Virus record (IMG/VR): IMGVR_UViG_3300014501_000004
Span: 1 to 63,590 of that record
DNA from: a virus
Strand: one strand, 5' to 3'
DNA: 63,590 nucleotides
Shown here: one piece after another, positions 37,189-46,452 of the stretch
Numbering within the stretch: the first letter of the stretch is position 1
Layout of the letters: each line of letters starts with the position of its first letter
Made by a program: the position numbers and the translations under genes
The notes under the pieces: model-generated
Databases searched by the model: none
Told to the model about the DNA's origin: nothing
The model's input: the letters and a program-made list of their open reading frames with translations, nothing else

Positions 37189-38394
37189 ATGAATTTGCCA
37201 GCCCATCTTCAGCAATATCAAGCCCCCGATATCAACGCCGCGCTCGGCCAGAACCTCGGCAGCGCGATGCCGCCGCACGTCTCGATCGAGGGTGGCCGGT
37301 TCACCCTGGTCGACGCCTCGAACAACGAGATACCGGTCCCGACGTTCGATCCGAAGATCGGCGTCTATCTCGACGGCGCATTGATCGACGTCAATGAGCA
37401 CATGAGCCGGATGTATTACATCAAGGATTATGACCCGTCGGCTGCGGGCGCCCCGCCGGACTGCTGGTCCGACAACGGCGTCGCCGCCTCGATCGGCGCC
37501 ACGTCAGTCCCGCTGCTGCAGCCTCCGCACCCGCGCGCCGGCCAGCCGGCTGCGACCTGCGCGGAATGTTCGATGGCGGTGTGGGGATCGAAGATATCGA
37601 ACCTCGGCAGCAAAATTCCGGCTTGCAGCCAGAAGCAGAAGGTTGCGCTGCTGGTTCCGGGGTTCCCGACGTTGTTCTTGCTGGCGGTGCCGCCGAACAG
37701 CCACAAGTTCCTGCGCGAGTACGTGGAGAAGTGCCGGGGCAGCGGTATCAACATGGCCGACGTCATCACTCGCATCTCGTTCGTGCCGGGCGTGCAAGGC
37801 ACCTTGCAGTTCTCCGGCGTCAATTACATCGACGAGCCGACCGCCAAATTGCGTCAGGCTGCATACGCCGAGAAGAAGACCGACGCCCTGGTGGGGCGGA
37901 ACGACGTGCCGCGGCAAGGCACCGCCCAGATCGTGCAACAGAACACGCCGGGGATGACCCACGGGCAGGCCGCACAGCTTGAGCATCAGTTGCAGGCTCC
38001 GGCCCAGCAGGCGCAACAGCCCACCCCTTTTGTCCCGTCTGCGGCTACGGCCCTCTTCCCGACCCAGCAATCGTCGGGTCAGCCCCTTGTCCAGTCTGCG
38101 AACAATCCTGAACCCGCCCCCGCGACCCGCAGGCGACGCAGGACGGCGGCGGAGATGACGGCGGCCAATGAAGTGGCCGGTGCCAATCAGCTCCCCCAGC
38201 AGCCCGCCGCAGCCCCGCAGGCCCCCTTCCCGCACCCCGGACAACAGACGCAGCCGCAAGGAACCCAGGCGTTCATTACCAACGCCCCCAGCCAGCAGGC
38301 TCCGCAAGGCAGCTTCGGCATCGCGGCCGGCACGCCTGCAGCTGCGGATCCGGCGGTCAGCACCATGCTTGACAACTTCTTCGGAAAGAGCTGA
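37189..38394 (+). CDS. Putative ssDNA-binding/recombination-associated protein
   Basis: A 401-residue protein. The first 240 residues form a domain with YIKDYDPSAAGAPPDCWSDN, then CAECSMAVWGSKISN, KVALLVPG and ISFVPGVQGTLQFSG, a pattern common next to polA-type replication genes and often called ssDNA-binding. The last 160 residues are Gln/Pro/Ala-rich and flexible, like the acidic tail of such proteins but without its charge. It probably coats DNA during replication. Role inferred from context. Confidence 0.58.
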   Translation: MNLPAHLQQYQAPDINAALGQNLGSAMPPHVSIEGGRFTLVDASNNEIPVPTFDPKIGVYLDGALIDVNEHMSRMYYIKDYDPSAAGAPPDCWSDNGVAASIGATSVPLLQPPHPRAGQPAATCAECSMAVWGSKISNLGSKIPACSQKQKVALLVPGFPTLFLLAVPPNSHKFLREYVEKCRGSGINMADVITRISFVPGVQGTLQFSGVNYIDEPTAKLRQAAYAEKKTDALVGRNDVPRQGTAQIVQQNTPGMTHGQAAQLEHQLQAPAQQAQQPTPFVPSAATALFPTQQSSGQPLVQSANNPEPAPATRRRRRTAAEMTAANEVAGANQLPQQPAAAPQAPFPHPGQQTQPQGTQAFITNAPSQQAPQGSFGIAAGTPAAADPAVSTMLDNFFGKS

Positions 38395-38397
38395 CCG

Positions 38398-38574
38398 ATG
38401 AGCTTTCAGTCCCGACTGAAAAAGTGCATGCGGCGACGCAACATGCGCGTCGCCGATCTCGCTCGCTGGTTCGATCGCCCGTACACCACCGTTCGCGAGT
38501 GGGTGCTGTACGGGCGCGAACCGGGGGAAGACAAGTATATTGCGAGACGGATGGTGGCGCTGGAACGGGCATGA
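38398..38574 (+). CDS. Small helix-turn-helix protein
   Basis: A 58-residue basic protein, MSFQSRLKKCMRRRNMRVAD..., with an HTH LARWFDRPYTTVREW. It is likely a regulator. It ends with an ATGA overlap to the next gene. The Arg-rich start suits DNA contact. Confidence 0.6.
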   Translation: MSFQSRLKKCMRRRNMRVADLARWFDRPYTTVREWVLYGREPGEDKYIARRMVALERA

Positions 38575-38939
38575 CCAACCCCACGGACAACACGGCAGCA
38601 ATGCTGCCGATAACAATTGTTGAACCAATGAGAATAGCAAATGGTGGATGGATCAAGTTGTCGTCTGGCCGTGGTATCTTGTTATCAAAGGTAGATGCTT
38701 CCACTCTCCGCACCCCCACCTCGGTCATCAAGGGAGACCAGCGGGAGGCGATTGCGTGGGCATTGGTCCGTCGCCGTTTTCCGTTGGACAATCTGGAGCG
38801 ACTATTCAATCGGTTCAATGATAATCCTGCGCACGTTCCGGCAATTCATCGGCGCTGCATTGAAAATGCTTATGCCGACGCTGACGCCATCCTCGCCCTC
38901 GCCTCCCCCGACCATCGCGATAGCGGGGAGGCTTCTTAA
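38571..38939 (+). CDS. Hypothetical protein
   Basis: A 122-residue protein with strands (GGWIKLSSGRGILLSK) and helices (LDNLERLFNRFNDN). It is the last gene of the rightward operon, and its stop overlaps the stop of the convergent secreted-protein gene by four bases. No family is recognised. Confidence 0.55.
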   Translation: MTNPTDNTAAMLPITIVEPMRIANGGWIKLSSGRGILLSKVDASTLRTPTSVIKGDQREAIAWALVRRRFPLDNLERLFNRFNDNPAHVPAIHRRCIENAYADADAILALASPDHRDSGEAS

Positions 38940-39511
38940 GATCTCGGATTGACTATTGTGTAAGGCGAGATATCGATAACGTGCAGGCGCGTGGCGCGGC
39001 CTCCACTGTTCGCGTCGTACACCATCCACATATTACCCGACACCTGATATTCCAGAGCGATGACATGATGCGGTCGAACGCCGGCCATGTGCGGGGCAGC
39101 TACCGTTCTTTTGAAAGCATACCACGCTCGCGCCAGCCACGGAGCTGCACGAGCACTGCCCAACAGGCGAACCGCGGCGCCGCAGGCGCAGAATGCCGAG
39201 CGCGGACAGCCGGCCGGATGCTCGACGATCGTGGCTTCGCGCTGCACGACAGGAACTGCTCTGCGGGTGACCGGCGCGGATCGCAGGGCGTGGCGTTTCG
39301 GCGCTACCCCGCCGATTCCAAGCTCTCTCGCGACGTACTTACCGCGCGCCACGCGCTGATTCTCGCGTACCGCGGAAGGCGAAGTAGGCGCTATGCAAGG
39401 CCACAGGATGTTGCACATCGGATGCAGGCCGGTCGAGACGTGCCGCTGTCGGGCTTCAACGCCGCTTGAAAAAAGTCCGAGGAAGATCGCCGTCAGAACG
39501 AGATACTTCAT
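38936..39511 (-). CDS. Exported conserved protein, NlpC/CHAP-like
   Basis: A 191-residue protein with a signal peptide (MKYLVLTAIFLGLFSSGVEA). The C-terminal domain has CACGAAVRLLGSARAAPWLA, then MAGVRPHHVIALEY and YDANSGGRATRLH, as in a small alphaproteobacterial secreted family with Cys and His in papain-like places. It could be a peptidoglycan peptidase or a lysis accessory. It is the last gene of the late operon. Confidence 0.6.
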   Translation of the reverse strand: MKYLVLTAIFLGLFSSGVEARQRHVSTGLHPMCNILWPCIAPTSPSAVRENQRVARGKYVARELGIGGVAPKRHALRSAPVTRRAVPVVQREATIVEHPAGCPRSAFCACGAAVRLLGSARAAPWLARAWYAFKRTVAAPHMAGVRPHHVIALEYQVSGNMWMVYDANSGGRATRLHVIDISPYTIVNPRS

Positions 39512-39523
39512 GTGATGCTCCTG

Positions 39524-39700
39524 TCAGATTTCTTCGATCGTCACGCGATAGGTTTTGTCCCGCTTTAATTCGCCGCGGGACCGTAAAAGGTTCAGTAAAA
39601 TGTGTTCATCTTGTGAATTGGGTGCCGATTCGACGGTCAGCAATATCTTGGAAATACCGTTGCGGGGCACCACCGCGGCAGCTTTTGCTTCGAACCGCAT
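39524..39700 (-). CDS. 58-residue hypothetical protein
   Basis: Starts MRFEAKAAAVVPRNGISKIL and ends KTYRVTIEEI, a small beta/alpha domain. It lies between lysis-region genes. Function unknown. Confidence 0.5.
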   Translation of the reverse strand: MRFEAKAAAVVPRNGISKILLTVESAPNSQDEHILLNLLRSRGELKRDKTYRVTIEEI

Positions 39701-39701
39701 G

Positions 39702-40016
39702 TCAGTGCTTCGGCACGTTGGCGAGCTTCAACTCGGCGACGCCTTGACTGATGTACTTGGTTTCCTGTTCCAGGATCGTAATCGAATTTGTCATCGCATC
39801 TTGCCGACTCACTACCATTTTATTGTCGATACGAATGCTCTCCAGTTGCTCAGTCAGGGTAGCCATCTTACTTGTCGCCAACATGTAACCCGAAATGAAA
39901 CCGCCTGTAGCCACCACCACCGTGACAATGGACGAGATTGACCCGATCGCCACGAGGCTAAATCTGGCAAAGCGCTTGCCATTGGACGAGACCTCTACTG
40001 TTTTATCGTCGAGCAT
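39702..40016 (-). CDS. Membrane-anchored coiled-coil protein
   Basis: A 104-residue protein. One hydrophobic span (LVAIGSISSIVTVVVATGGF) is followed by a helical coil rich in Gln and Ser. It looks like a spanin-type or membrane-tethering protein of a late lysis region. It overlaps the preceding gene by about 20 bases. Confidence 0.5.
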   Translation of the reverse strand: MLDDKTVEVSSNGKRFARFSLVAIGSISSIVTVVVATGGFISGYMLATSKMATLTEQLESIRIDNKMVVSRQDAMTNSITILEQETKYISQGVAELKLANVPKH

Positions 40017-40255
40017 TTGGCGATCGTCTCCCGTTGCACATCGTTAGACAAACGCAGCGCTCGTTCCAAATGTTGCCCATCCAGCGCCTTCACCGCTTCA
40101 TTGATCTGATCGCAGTTCGGCGGCGGGACGGGCTCGGTTTTGTTGTGCCTGTGATGAGGGCGATAGTGTGGCTCCCACGGCCAGCGAAACGTCGAGGCAT
40201 CTGCCGTCGAGGCGGCCACCAAGATCAAAAGCGTGATCGCAAAAGGGCGCATCAT
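39995..40255 (-). CDS. Small exported protein
   Basis: An 86-residue protein with a signal peptide (MMRPFAITLLILVAASTADA) and a His/Pro-rich then helical mature part (NEAVKALDGQHLERALRL). The ATG forms TGATG with the upstream stop. Could be an outer-membrane or periplasmic lysis factor. Function unknown. Confidence 0.5.
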   Translation of the reverse strand: MMRPFAITLLILVAASTADASTFRWPWEPHYRPHHRHNKTEPVPPPNCDQINEAVKALDGQHLERALRLSNDVQRETIAKCSTIKQ

Positions 40256-40656
40256 CACCGCCTCGGCAGGCTATCAACCTGCGCCTGCAGACGATGGAGT
40301 TGATCGGATGTATTCGCCACCTGCACGGATAGGCCGCTCTGGATCGCATTTGTTCTGGACTGCTCGTCCACCATTTTGCTGATCTGGACCCAGACTTTTA
40401 CCTGTCCGTCCTTCAATTCGGCCAATCCGTCGTGCTGGTTTATTTGAAGTGCGGCCAAACCATCCCGTTGCCCGGTTCTCAGATCATTGATGACCCAGCC
40501 CAGTCCTCCAATCGTAATCGTAAAGAGAGCAGGCATCACGAAACGGGCAACCGAGATCATGACCGTGGAGTCGATGATCTTTCGGAACGGCGCATCGCTA
40601 GCCGGTACGTTTACGGTATCCTGCGGAGCGTGGTTATCTGGCATTCCATCGGCCAC
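40255..40656 (-). CDS. Membrane-anchored coiled-coil protein
   Basis: A 133-residue protein. A hydrophobic span (MPALFTITIGGLGWVIN) lies near residue 45, followed by a long helix with QVQISKM-like and QLHRLQAQVDSL heptads. Same architecture as 39702-40016, so the two could be partners in the envelope. Start is a GTG with GGGAG about ten bases upstream. Confidence 0.5.
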   Translation of the reverse strand: MADGMPDNHAPQDTVNVPASDAPFRKIIDSTVMISVARFVMPALFTITIGGLGWVINDLRTGQRDGLAALQINQHDGLAELKDGQVKVWVQISKMVDEQSRTNAIQSGLSVQVANTSDQLHRLQAQVDSLPRR

Positions 40657-40659
40657 AAT

Positions 40660-40959
40660 TCACCCGCTCCCGACGTTGCTGTTTTCCTGAGACGGATCGT
40701 TGTGCGACGTGGCGCGATCAAGCCACTTTTGCGTTTCTGCGTCGCTCCAGCCGGGAACAGCGAAGCCCTCGGTCGCAAGCGCGCTCGCCGCCTCGCTATG
40801 GCTCATGCCGGTCGCCATCTTGGCGCCAATGGCCGAGGCTACCTGCCCGACGATGTTGCCGACAACCCCGCCGACCTGAATTAGCGACGGGATGAGCGAC
40901 AGCAGCAGGCTCCATTCGGCCGGCGACATCGCTGCAATGAGGCCGAGCAGCCCGATCAT
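40660..40959 (-). CDS. Hypothetical membrane-associated protein
   Basis: A 99-residue protein with a hydrophobic first half (MIGLLGLIAAMSPAEWSLLL and GVVGNIVGQVASAIG) and a soluble C-terminal half. It lies in the lysis block. It might be a holin or antiholin. No family assignment. Confidence 0.45.
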   Translation of the reverse strand: MIGLLGLIAAMSPAEWSLLLSLIPSLIQVGGVVGNIVGQVASAIGAKMATGMSHSEAASALATEGFAVPGWSDAETQKWLDRATSHNDPSQENSNVGSG

Positions 40960-40960
40960 A

Positions 40961-41293
40961 TCAGCCGCCCTGCTTGATCAGCTGCTCGATTTCGAGCACG
41001 CGGGAGGGGATGTCAGTACCGGGAGCGGTCAAGGTCATGGCGAGTGCCGCGGCCGACTGCGGCAGACCTTGCTCGGTGACAAGTTTCATCACGAGTTCGT
41101 TTTCTACCGCGGGGTTGCCAGTGAACTGCAGGAGTTGCGAGCAGATTGCCATTTCCGCCGACTGGTTCGGATTCGACGCGAGGCCGATGCTTTGCAAGAT
41201 GCTCGGCATGGAGGTAGACGAGACGCCAGCGGCAGTCAGTGCCGTGGTAAGGCCGGATAAGGTTGATCCGACAGAAGTCCAATTGATAGCCAT
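40961..41293 (-). CDS. Hypothetical protein of the lysis region
   Basis: A 110-residue helical protein starting MAINWTSVGSTLSGLTTALT after AAGGAAATAA. A longer N-terminus from 41410 is low-complexity and is probably not translated. It has no recognised domain. It is adjacent to the holin. Confidence 0.5.
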   Translation of the reverse strand: MAINWTSVGSTLSGLTTALTAAGVSSTSMPSILQSIGLASNPNQSAEMAICSQLLQFTGNPAVENELVMKLVTEQGLPQSAAALAMTLTAPGTDIPSRVLEIEQLIKQGG

Positions 41294-41409
41294 ATTCTTA
41301 TTTCCTTGCGGCGGTTGAAATTGCCCGGCAACCGGCAGGCTCGGGTTTAGCGATTGGTGATGGAAGCGCGAATCATCATGGCGGGGACCGTCGCGATCGA
41401 AGCCCGGCA

Positions 41410-41583
41410 TCACGGCGTTTTCTGCTGCGCACTGACCACCGCAAACGCGGCATTGAGTGCGTCGAGGACAACTTTCGCCAGTGCCTCGTCCGGCACCATG
41501 GAGCTATCGAACGAGCTGTAATCGTTGATAGCGACTCGTGCCGCGGCAACAGCCGCGTCGATAGCTTCCTGGCTTGGAGTCAT
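41410..41583 (-). CDS. 57-residue helical protein
   Basis: Starts MTPSQEAIDAAVAAARVAIN and is Ala-rich and helical. It overlaps the holin stop by four bases. The 116 bases that follow (41294-41409) hold no gene. Function unknown. Confidence 0.5.
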   Translation of the reverse strand: MTPSQEAIDAAVAAARVAINDYSSFDSSMVPDEALAKVVLDALNAAFAVVSAQQKTP

Positions 41584-41945
41584 TTGGTTACCTCGTTGGC
41601 TGCGGCGACGATCGCGGTTTTGGTTTCGGGCGGGATCGGGGTGTTCGGATCTTTGACGGCAGCGAGTACCGCTGGGGCCTGATTGGTGACCTTGGCCGAA
41701 TTACTGGCGAATCGGGCCATGACCGCGCCGATGATCGGAAAGGCAACCACGAGGATTTGCCACATCGACGTCGCACCGTGAACGACCTGGCTGAGTCCGT
41801 TGAAAATCTCGTTCAGGGCGTCGGTGAAGCCCTTTTGCTGCGCGGCCGACATCAGGCCGATGCCACCGACGAACCCTGCGGCGATACTGGCATAGTTCCG
41901 TCCCGAGGCCAGAAGCCTGCCGACCGTCTCGCTTGATAGCGCCAT
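41580..41945 (-). CDS. Putative holin
   Basis: A 121-residue protein with membrane-like spans around YASIAAGFVGGIGLMSAAQQ and QILVVAFPIIGAVMARFA, and a polar middle (LNEIFNGLSQVVHGATS). Its plan resembles a class of small phage holins known from alphaproteobacterial phages. It would form the inner-membrane lesion for the endolysin beside it. AAGGAG precedes the ATG. Confidence 0.65.
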   Translation of the reverse strand: MALSSETVGRLLASGRNYASIAAGFVGGIGLMSAAQQKGFTDALNEIFNGLSQVVHGATSMWQILVVAFPIIGAVMARFASNSAKVTNQAPAVLAAVKDPNTPIPPETKTAIVAAANEVTK

Positions 41946-41997
41946 GTGATGCTCCTTACGGTTGCGGAAACTGCCACATTTACCGGAACCCGGCAAG

Positions 41998-42624
41998 TCA
42001 GAAGGCCAGGTAGACCGCCTTCCAGCGCCGCAGCCACGTAATCCGGTCGGAAAGGCCCGTGTAGCCGCCGTTCAAGTGCTTGGTAACCATGGCGATATTG
42101 TCGGCCTTGGCCCACGGCAGGCAGCCGCACAGGATGAAATCGGCCACCCCACATTCGAGGAACCAGTGGGGGTCGTTGACGAGATCCGGGGTCTTGAGAA
42201 GGTCGAGGTTCAGCTTCGCGCCAAGAGCCTTGTAGCCGTCGTGCCCGGTGGTCTGGGTCGCGCCCCGGCCGCGGTAATTCCAGCCGTCGTTCGAGTTGGC
42301 CGCGTTGCCCATTCTACCCCCATAGACCTTGTTGGCGAGCAGTTGCGGGTTGTGGGCGTAGGGGATCGCAGCGTTGACGTTCGGGAAGCGCGAAGGCCAC
42401 ACCTCGCACATCCTGGGCGCCGAGTAGTTCAGGTTCTCGACCACCTCCATCCCGGCGTTACATTCGAGACTAATCTGCGCCATCAAGTGCGCGATCACCA
42501 GCGAAGGCTCGATTCCGTATTTCGAAAATACAGTCGGCGCGGCCCGGGCGATGCCGTCGCGCAGGCCGGGGATCAGCCGGTCGCCCTCGGGCCAGAGGTT
42601 GTAAAGGGAGTTGATGAAGGCCAT
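41998..42624 (-). CDS. GH19 endolysin (chitinase-like muramidase)
   Basis: A 208-residue protein. SKYGIEPSLVIAHLMAQISL followed by ECNAGM contains the first catalytic Glu of family GH19. A second part, VYGGRMGNAANSNDGWNYRG, then RGATQTTGHDGY and the C-terminal VTKHLNGGY, follow the family. It would cut the peptidoglycan glycan chain. It starts at an ATG overlapping the upstream TAA. It lacks a signal peptide, so it needs the holin. Confidence 0.88.
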   Translation of the reverse strand: MAFINSLYNLWPEGDRLIPGLRDGIARAAPTVFSKYGIEPSLVIAHLMAQISLECNAGMEVVENLNYSAPRMCEVWPSRFPNVNAAIPYAHNPQLLANKVYGGRMGNAANSNDGWNYRGRGATQTTGHDGYKALGAKLNLDLLKTPDLVNDPHWFLECGVADFILCGCLPWAKADNIAMVTKHLNGGYTGLSDRITWLRRWKAVYLAF

Positions 42625-42845
42625 TATTTTTTCTCCGGTTCGTCCTTCGGCTTTTCCAGTTCCTTGATCTTGGCGTTCGCCTTGGCGAGTTCGGCCTGCA
42701 CGCCGATCAGGCTGGCGCTGCAGTTCAACCCGCCTTGGATTTCCTGCATCAGCTTTGCGCCGAGGGCTTGCTCGCTTGGCGTTTGTTGCTGGGCCAGCGC
42801 GGATGTTGCCGTCAACAAAGCTAGCCCGATGATAAATGCTCTCAC
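42624..42845 (-). CDS. Small exported coiled-coil protein, copy B
   Basis: A 73-residue protein from a GTG. Signal peptide MRAFIIGLALLTATSALAQQ, then a helix with ALGAKLMQEIQGGL, and a Lys/Glu-rich tail. It is a paralogue of 43030-43260 and lies in a tandem duplication. It may act as a periplasmic lysis factor or Rz-like protein. No lipobox is seen. Confidence 0.55.
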   Translation of the reverse strand: MRAFIIGLALLTATSALAQQQTPSEQALGAKLMQEIQGGLNCSASLIGVQAELAKANAKIKELEKPKDEPEKK

Positions 42846-42871
42846 TTGCGGTTCTCCATAATTTTAATCCG

Positions 42872-43033
42872 TTACCCAAGTTGTTCCGTTGCAATAGACC
42901 GACCCGTGAACCGCCCCACCGCCTGTTGCGTTAGTGAGAAAGGTTGGGGCCAACAAATCGGCAGTCCCGGCGTCAGTTTTACCGTCTCGGACGGATTGCG
43001 GCAGAACTCGCCATAGGTGCGGGGCTGGGTCAT
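42872..43033 (-). CDS. Small gene with an internal frameshift
   Basis: A 53-residue frame starting MTQPRTYGEFCRNPSETVKL. A different frame 3' of about residue 17 reads GGAVHGSVYCNGTTWVTD and stops at 42864, and that looks more like real coding sequence of the tail-protein kind. A slip at the run GTAAAAC would join them. So it is either a broken gene, a sequencing error or programmed frameshifting. Confidence 0.4.
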   Translation of the reverse strand: MTQPRTYGEFCRNPSETVKLTPGLPICWPQPFSLTQQAVGRFTGRSIATEQLG

Positions 43034-43260
43034 TCCTTTTTCTCCGTCGGCTTGGTTTCCAGTTCGCTGATCTTCTTTTGGGCGTCCGCGAGTTGCTTCT
43101 GTAAGCTCTCGATCACCCTGCCCTGCTGCACCAGCGTCTGTGCCCATGTGCCGATCACGCCGTTGATTTGCAGCGCGGTTTCGGGAGGGGAAGGCTGGCC
43201 CTGTTGGGCGAGCGCAGGAAGTGGCAGCAGGAGGATCAGGCCGGCGATGAATGCTCTCAC
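43030..43260 (-). CDS. Small exported coiled-coil protein, copy A
   Basis: A 76-residue protein from a GTG. Signal peptide [20 protein letters not shown], then VIGTWAQTLVQQGRVIESLQ and a helical KQLADAQKKISELE coil with an acidic-basic end. Its sequence and its 24-base upstream repeat match copy B at 42624. The GTG overlaps a 21-codon upstream frame. Confidence 0.55.
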   Translation of the reverse strand: MRAFIAGLILLLPLPALAQQGQPSPPETALQINGVIGTWAQTLVQQGRVIESLQKQLADAQKKISELETKPTEKKE

Positions 43261-43322
43261 TTGCGGTTCTCCAGCTTTGCGATGCGGGTTTCAAAATTGT
43301 CGTTTTCGCCTTTTAGCTGCAT
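43257..43322 (-). CDS. 21-residue coiled-coil peptide
   Basis: Starts [20 protein letters not shown]. The ATG overlaps the tail-spike stop, and the TGA overlaps the next GTG. A degenerate remnant (MENRK) occupies the same place before copy B, which shows the unit was duplicated. Confidence 0.4.
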   Translation of the reverse strand: MQLKGENDNFETRIAKLENRK

Positions 43323-46300
43323 GTACCACCTGTTCCTGTTGCTGCCGTGATGATTCCACCCTTGATCGTGATACTAGCGATAACTGTTAACGCGCCAGAG
43401 CATGTCACGCCCTTTGTGCCGCCAGCATAGAATACCGTACCAGCAGAGATTTCCGCGCCGCCGTAGATTGCGCCAAGTGCACCCAATCCACCACTTAATG
43501 TTATAGAACCCGTCGAAGTTGATGTAGAAGCCACCGTTGAACCAAATTGTATGGAGCTATCGACATATTTGATATTGATCGCATTGCCGACTGCAAAGTT
43601 ATATAATGAAAAATCGGTGGAGGCATTACTACCGCCGATCAGCGAAGAAAGTTCGCCGACACCCCAACGCGCGGTGCCATTGCGGTAAAAGGTTAATGCA
43701 CTGCCACTGCCTGTACCGCTTGAACCGTACAAGTTTATATTATTATTTTGGCTATTCGCAGTTCCACCGGGACCCATGTTAAAAGCATTCCCGTAGCCCG
43801 TCAGTGTCACAACACCAGAAGCACTGAGCGACGTAAACGATCCTGCCAGTGGCGTTGTGGCACCGATGATGACATTGTTGATATTGTTACCGCCTCCCGA
43901 AATTGTTCCGCCAAGCGTGAAGGCAGGGATAGTACCGGCAGATGAGGGTGAACCAAGCGCGCCACCGTTGACGACGAATGATCCGGCAGTCCCGACATTT
44001 ATGCCGAGCGCGGTCAAAGTCCCGGTGCCGGTCGTTATTGTAGACGACGCTTGCAAACCGCCGCCAATCACAAGGGCATTGGAGGTTAGAGCAGCGGCGC
44101 TGGTAACGCAGGTAGCGCACCCGATGGTGCCGGTGGTCGTGATTGTGCCACCAGTGATCGGGCTTGTGGTCGCGATGCTGGTTACGCCCGTCCCGGTAGG
44201 TGTGCCCCACGTCCCATCGCCGCGCCAGAACGTCGAAGATGACGCGGATGTGCCGCTGTTCAGATTGGTCACGGGAAGATTGCCGGTGACGTCGGCCGAG
44301 AGGGAAACCGCGGTAAAGGATGGGATGCCCGCAGCATTGCCATGTAGAACCGTCGTGGTCGTTCCGAGCGAGCCTAGCGTAGCTGGTGTCGTTCCAGCGC
44401 CGCCGCCAACCATAAGCTGATTTGCGGCCAGTAGTGCCGAGGATGCAATCGTGGTCGCGCCGCTAAAATAGGGAATGCCGCCGCTGGTGCCGGAAGCAAT
44501 ACCCGTGCCCCCGCGCCCGACAGCAAGCGTACCTGTCCATCCCGCAGTGATCGACGCTGCTGCAAGCAATGCCGTGCTTGGCGATCCACCAAGCGTCAGC
44601 GTGACGTTGGTGTCGTCAGTTTTGGTAAGCGCTGCGCCGCTGGTGATCGCCGATGCCGGGCACGAAAGCGCCCCCGCCGCCGTCAGCGCGCATCCGGTGA
44701 TCGACTTCGGTAGCGGATCGGCGCCAGTCTGTCCAACTACCAGTTGCCCATCGGTCATCGCGGCCGTCGCATTGAGTGCGGCGGTGCCTTCGCCAATCAA
44801 AATGCCGCCTAAAAGTATTGTCCTGCGCCCTGTCCCCCCCTGGTTAACAGGCAACGCATTCCCAAGCGCGAGAGAGTCGATATATTGCCCGCCCCAATAT
44901 GCACCCTCGGTGCCGGACAGAACACTGTTGGCATCGGAGTACATGGTGCCGCTGCCATCTGCGATCAGGTTCTGGAACGAATAGGTATCGCCAGCTGCTG
45001 GAAAGGTGCTTTCCAGCCTAATCATGGAACGGCTATAGCCGTTCGTCGCCGCTAACTTGGATGTTAGCGTGCCGTTGACTGTAACGCTGCGCGCAGCAAC
45101 TACCTTAAGCCAGTCGCGCTGATAAAGCGTGCCGTTTCCAAGGCCCCAAGCGTTACCGCCGATAATCTGAAGATTACCGAATTTGTAGGTGGCTCCGACG
45201 AGAAAATCCGCGCCGGTGTTGGTGGTGTTCCAGTTGCTCTCGCCGTGCGGCGCAACAAACGTCACCGAACCGACAGGCGTTCCGGTGCTCGGACCGTCAA
45301 GCGTGACTGATCCGGCCTGGGTGCCGCCTTCGGATGCATACTGCACATTGTTGAACTGGACCGAAAGCGGGTCGCCTTGAATCTGGATCGCTGTGCCGAC
45401 CGATATAAATTGCCCATCATCCATCACGATAGGGCCGGAGTTGGTCAGTGATCCACCACCATTTCCGATTGCCAGTGCAGGCGCTACTTGAGCGTTACCA
45501 TAGTTGTTAATACCAACAATCTGCCCGCTGCCTTGAATTGAGTACGCGGACCCCGTACCGAGTGCAAAAGCAATGGTGTTTTCGAGCGTGCAGAAGATGC
45601 AATTCCAAATGCGAATGCCGATGCCAGTGCCGTTGGCATCGGCACGAAGATTCTTGATGATGATGTTGTTGACGCTGCCGCTACCGATGTTGGAGAAAAT
45701 GTCGATGGCGTTGACGTTGTTGGGGGACGTTATTACCGATCCGGGCTGCGTAAAAGATGGAGTGCCAGAGCCATCTCCAAGCAATGTCAGCCCTGCAACA
45801 TCCTGCACGATAACGTTGCCTGCATATCCACCTGTCGTGGTACAAGCGGGAAAATAAACAATACCTTTAGACGGGGCGGCGGCGGCAATTGCTGCAGAAA
45901 ACGCAGTGGTATTGGCCGCGGCAGAGGCCGCGCATGACGCACCGTAGCCGACGACGTTAAACACATTTTGTGCGTTTGTCCCCGGCGGCAGCACGTTTGT
46001 ATTTCCAAGCACGCCGTTGTTGTTATAAAATAGGTACTGATTGATGCCACCTCCTATCGTCGTGACGCCAACCTGAAGGCCCGCGATCGTGCCGCCCGGC
46101 GTGTAGCAGGTGCCGTTGGCACATAGTTGCAAGGGTTGCGGAGTATCTGTTCCGTAATTTTGCAGCGTGATCCTGCCGCCGCCGGTATCGGTGACGCCCA
46201 TGCACAACGTCTGTCGGCCCGCCGCCGTGATCCGTTGGGAGTTAGTGCAGATGCCGTTGAATCCGTTGTTCGTCACCCCGAACGACGAGATCGGGCTGTC

Positions 46301-46450
46301 GGCCGACGTCACGCCGCCGCCGATCACGCCGGACGAGATGTACCACGGCACGGTGTTCGGCGTGACGTTGCCCGACTGCACGACAGATTTCTGCTGCGCG
46401 AACGCCGCGGTCGACAACAGCGCAAATACAAGAGCAAGGCGCAGACGCAT
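43313..46450 (-). CDS. Long tail spike/fibre with Sec-type signal peptide
   Basis: A 1045-residue protein. It opens [20 protein letters not shown], a clear signal peptide with an AFA-QQ cleavage site, unusual for a virion protein. Then comes a motif VVQSGNVTP shared with 46453-46941, a right-handed beta-helix-like middle ([21 protein letters not shown]), and a repetitive Gly/Thr-rich C-terminus. It would bind or degrade a host surface sugar. No catalytic residues are obvious by eye. Confidence 0.75.
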   Translation of the reverse strand: MRLRLALVFALLSTAAFAQQKSVVQSGNVTPNTVPWYISSGVIGGGVTSADSPISSFGVTNNGFNGICTNSQRITAAGRQTLCMGVTDTGGGRITLQNYGTDTPQPLQLCANGTCYTPGGTIAGLQVGVTTIGGGINQYLFYNNNGVLGNTNVLPPGTNAQNVFNVVGYGASCAASAAANTTAFSAAIAAAAPSKGIVYFPACTTTGGYAGNVIVQDVAGLTLLGDGSGTPSFTQPGSVITSPNNVNAIDIFSNIGSGSVNNIIIKNLRADANGTGIGIRIWNCIFCTLENTIAFALGTGSAYSIQGSGQIVGINNYGNAQVAPALAIGNGGGSLTNSGPIVMDDGQFISVGTAIQIQGDPLSVQFNNVQYASEGGTQAGSVTLDGPSTGTPVGSVTFVAPHGESNWNTTNTGADFLVGATYKFGNLQIIGGNAWGLGNGTLYQRDWLKVVAARSVTVNGTLTSKLAATNGYSRSMIRLESTFPAAGDTYSFQNLIADGSGTMYSDANSVLSGTEGAYWGGQYIDSLALGNALPVNQGGTGRRTILLGGILIGEGTAALNATAAMTDGQLVVGQTGADPLPKSITGCALTAAGALSCPASAITSGAALTKTDDTNVTLTLGGSPSTALLAAASITAGWTGTLAVGRGGTGIASGTSGGIPYFSGATTIASSALLAANQLMVGGGAGTTPATLGSLGTTTTVLHGNAAGIPSFTAVSLSADVTGNLPVTNLNSGTSASSSTFWRGDGTWGTPTGTGVTSIATTSPITGGTITTTGTIGCATCVTSAAALTSNALVIGGGLQASSTITTGTGTLTALGINVGTAGSFVVNGGALGSPSSAGTIPAFTLGGTISGGGNNINNVIIGATTPLAGSFTSLSASGVVTLTGYGNAFNMGPGGTANSQNNNINLYGSSGTGSGSALTFYRNGTARWGVGELSSLIGGSNASTDFSLYNFAVGNAINIKYVDSSIQFGSTVASTSTSTGSITLSGGLGALGAIYGGAEISAGTVFYAGGTKGVTCSGALTVIASITIKGGIITAATGTGGTCS

Positions 46451-46452
46451 GA

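Noticed and set aside
37504-38640. Long minus-strand frame (378 codons) over 37189-38394
   Set aside because: It is antisense to a gene with family-like pattern and correct upstream spacing, and its content is typical of GC-rich shadow frames.
41250-41272. GGCCGGATAAGG near 41.26 kb as a third copy of the element ends
   Set aside because: Only eight bases match the CCGGATAAG core; it lies inside a gene, has no partner repeat and no duplication.
43857-44420. Plus-strand frames within the spike gene (up to 187 codons)
   Set aside because: They are Pro/Val-rich mirror frames of a Gly/Thr-rich beta protein and have no ribosome sites.
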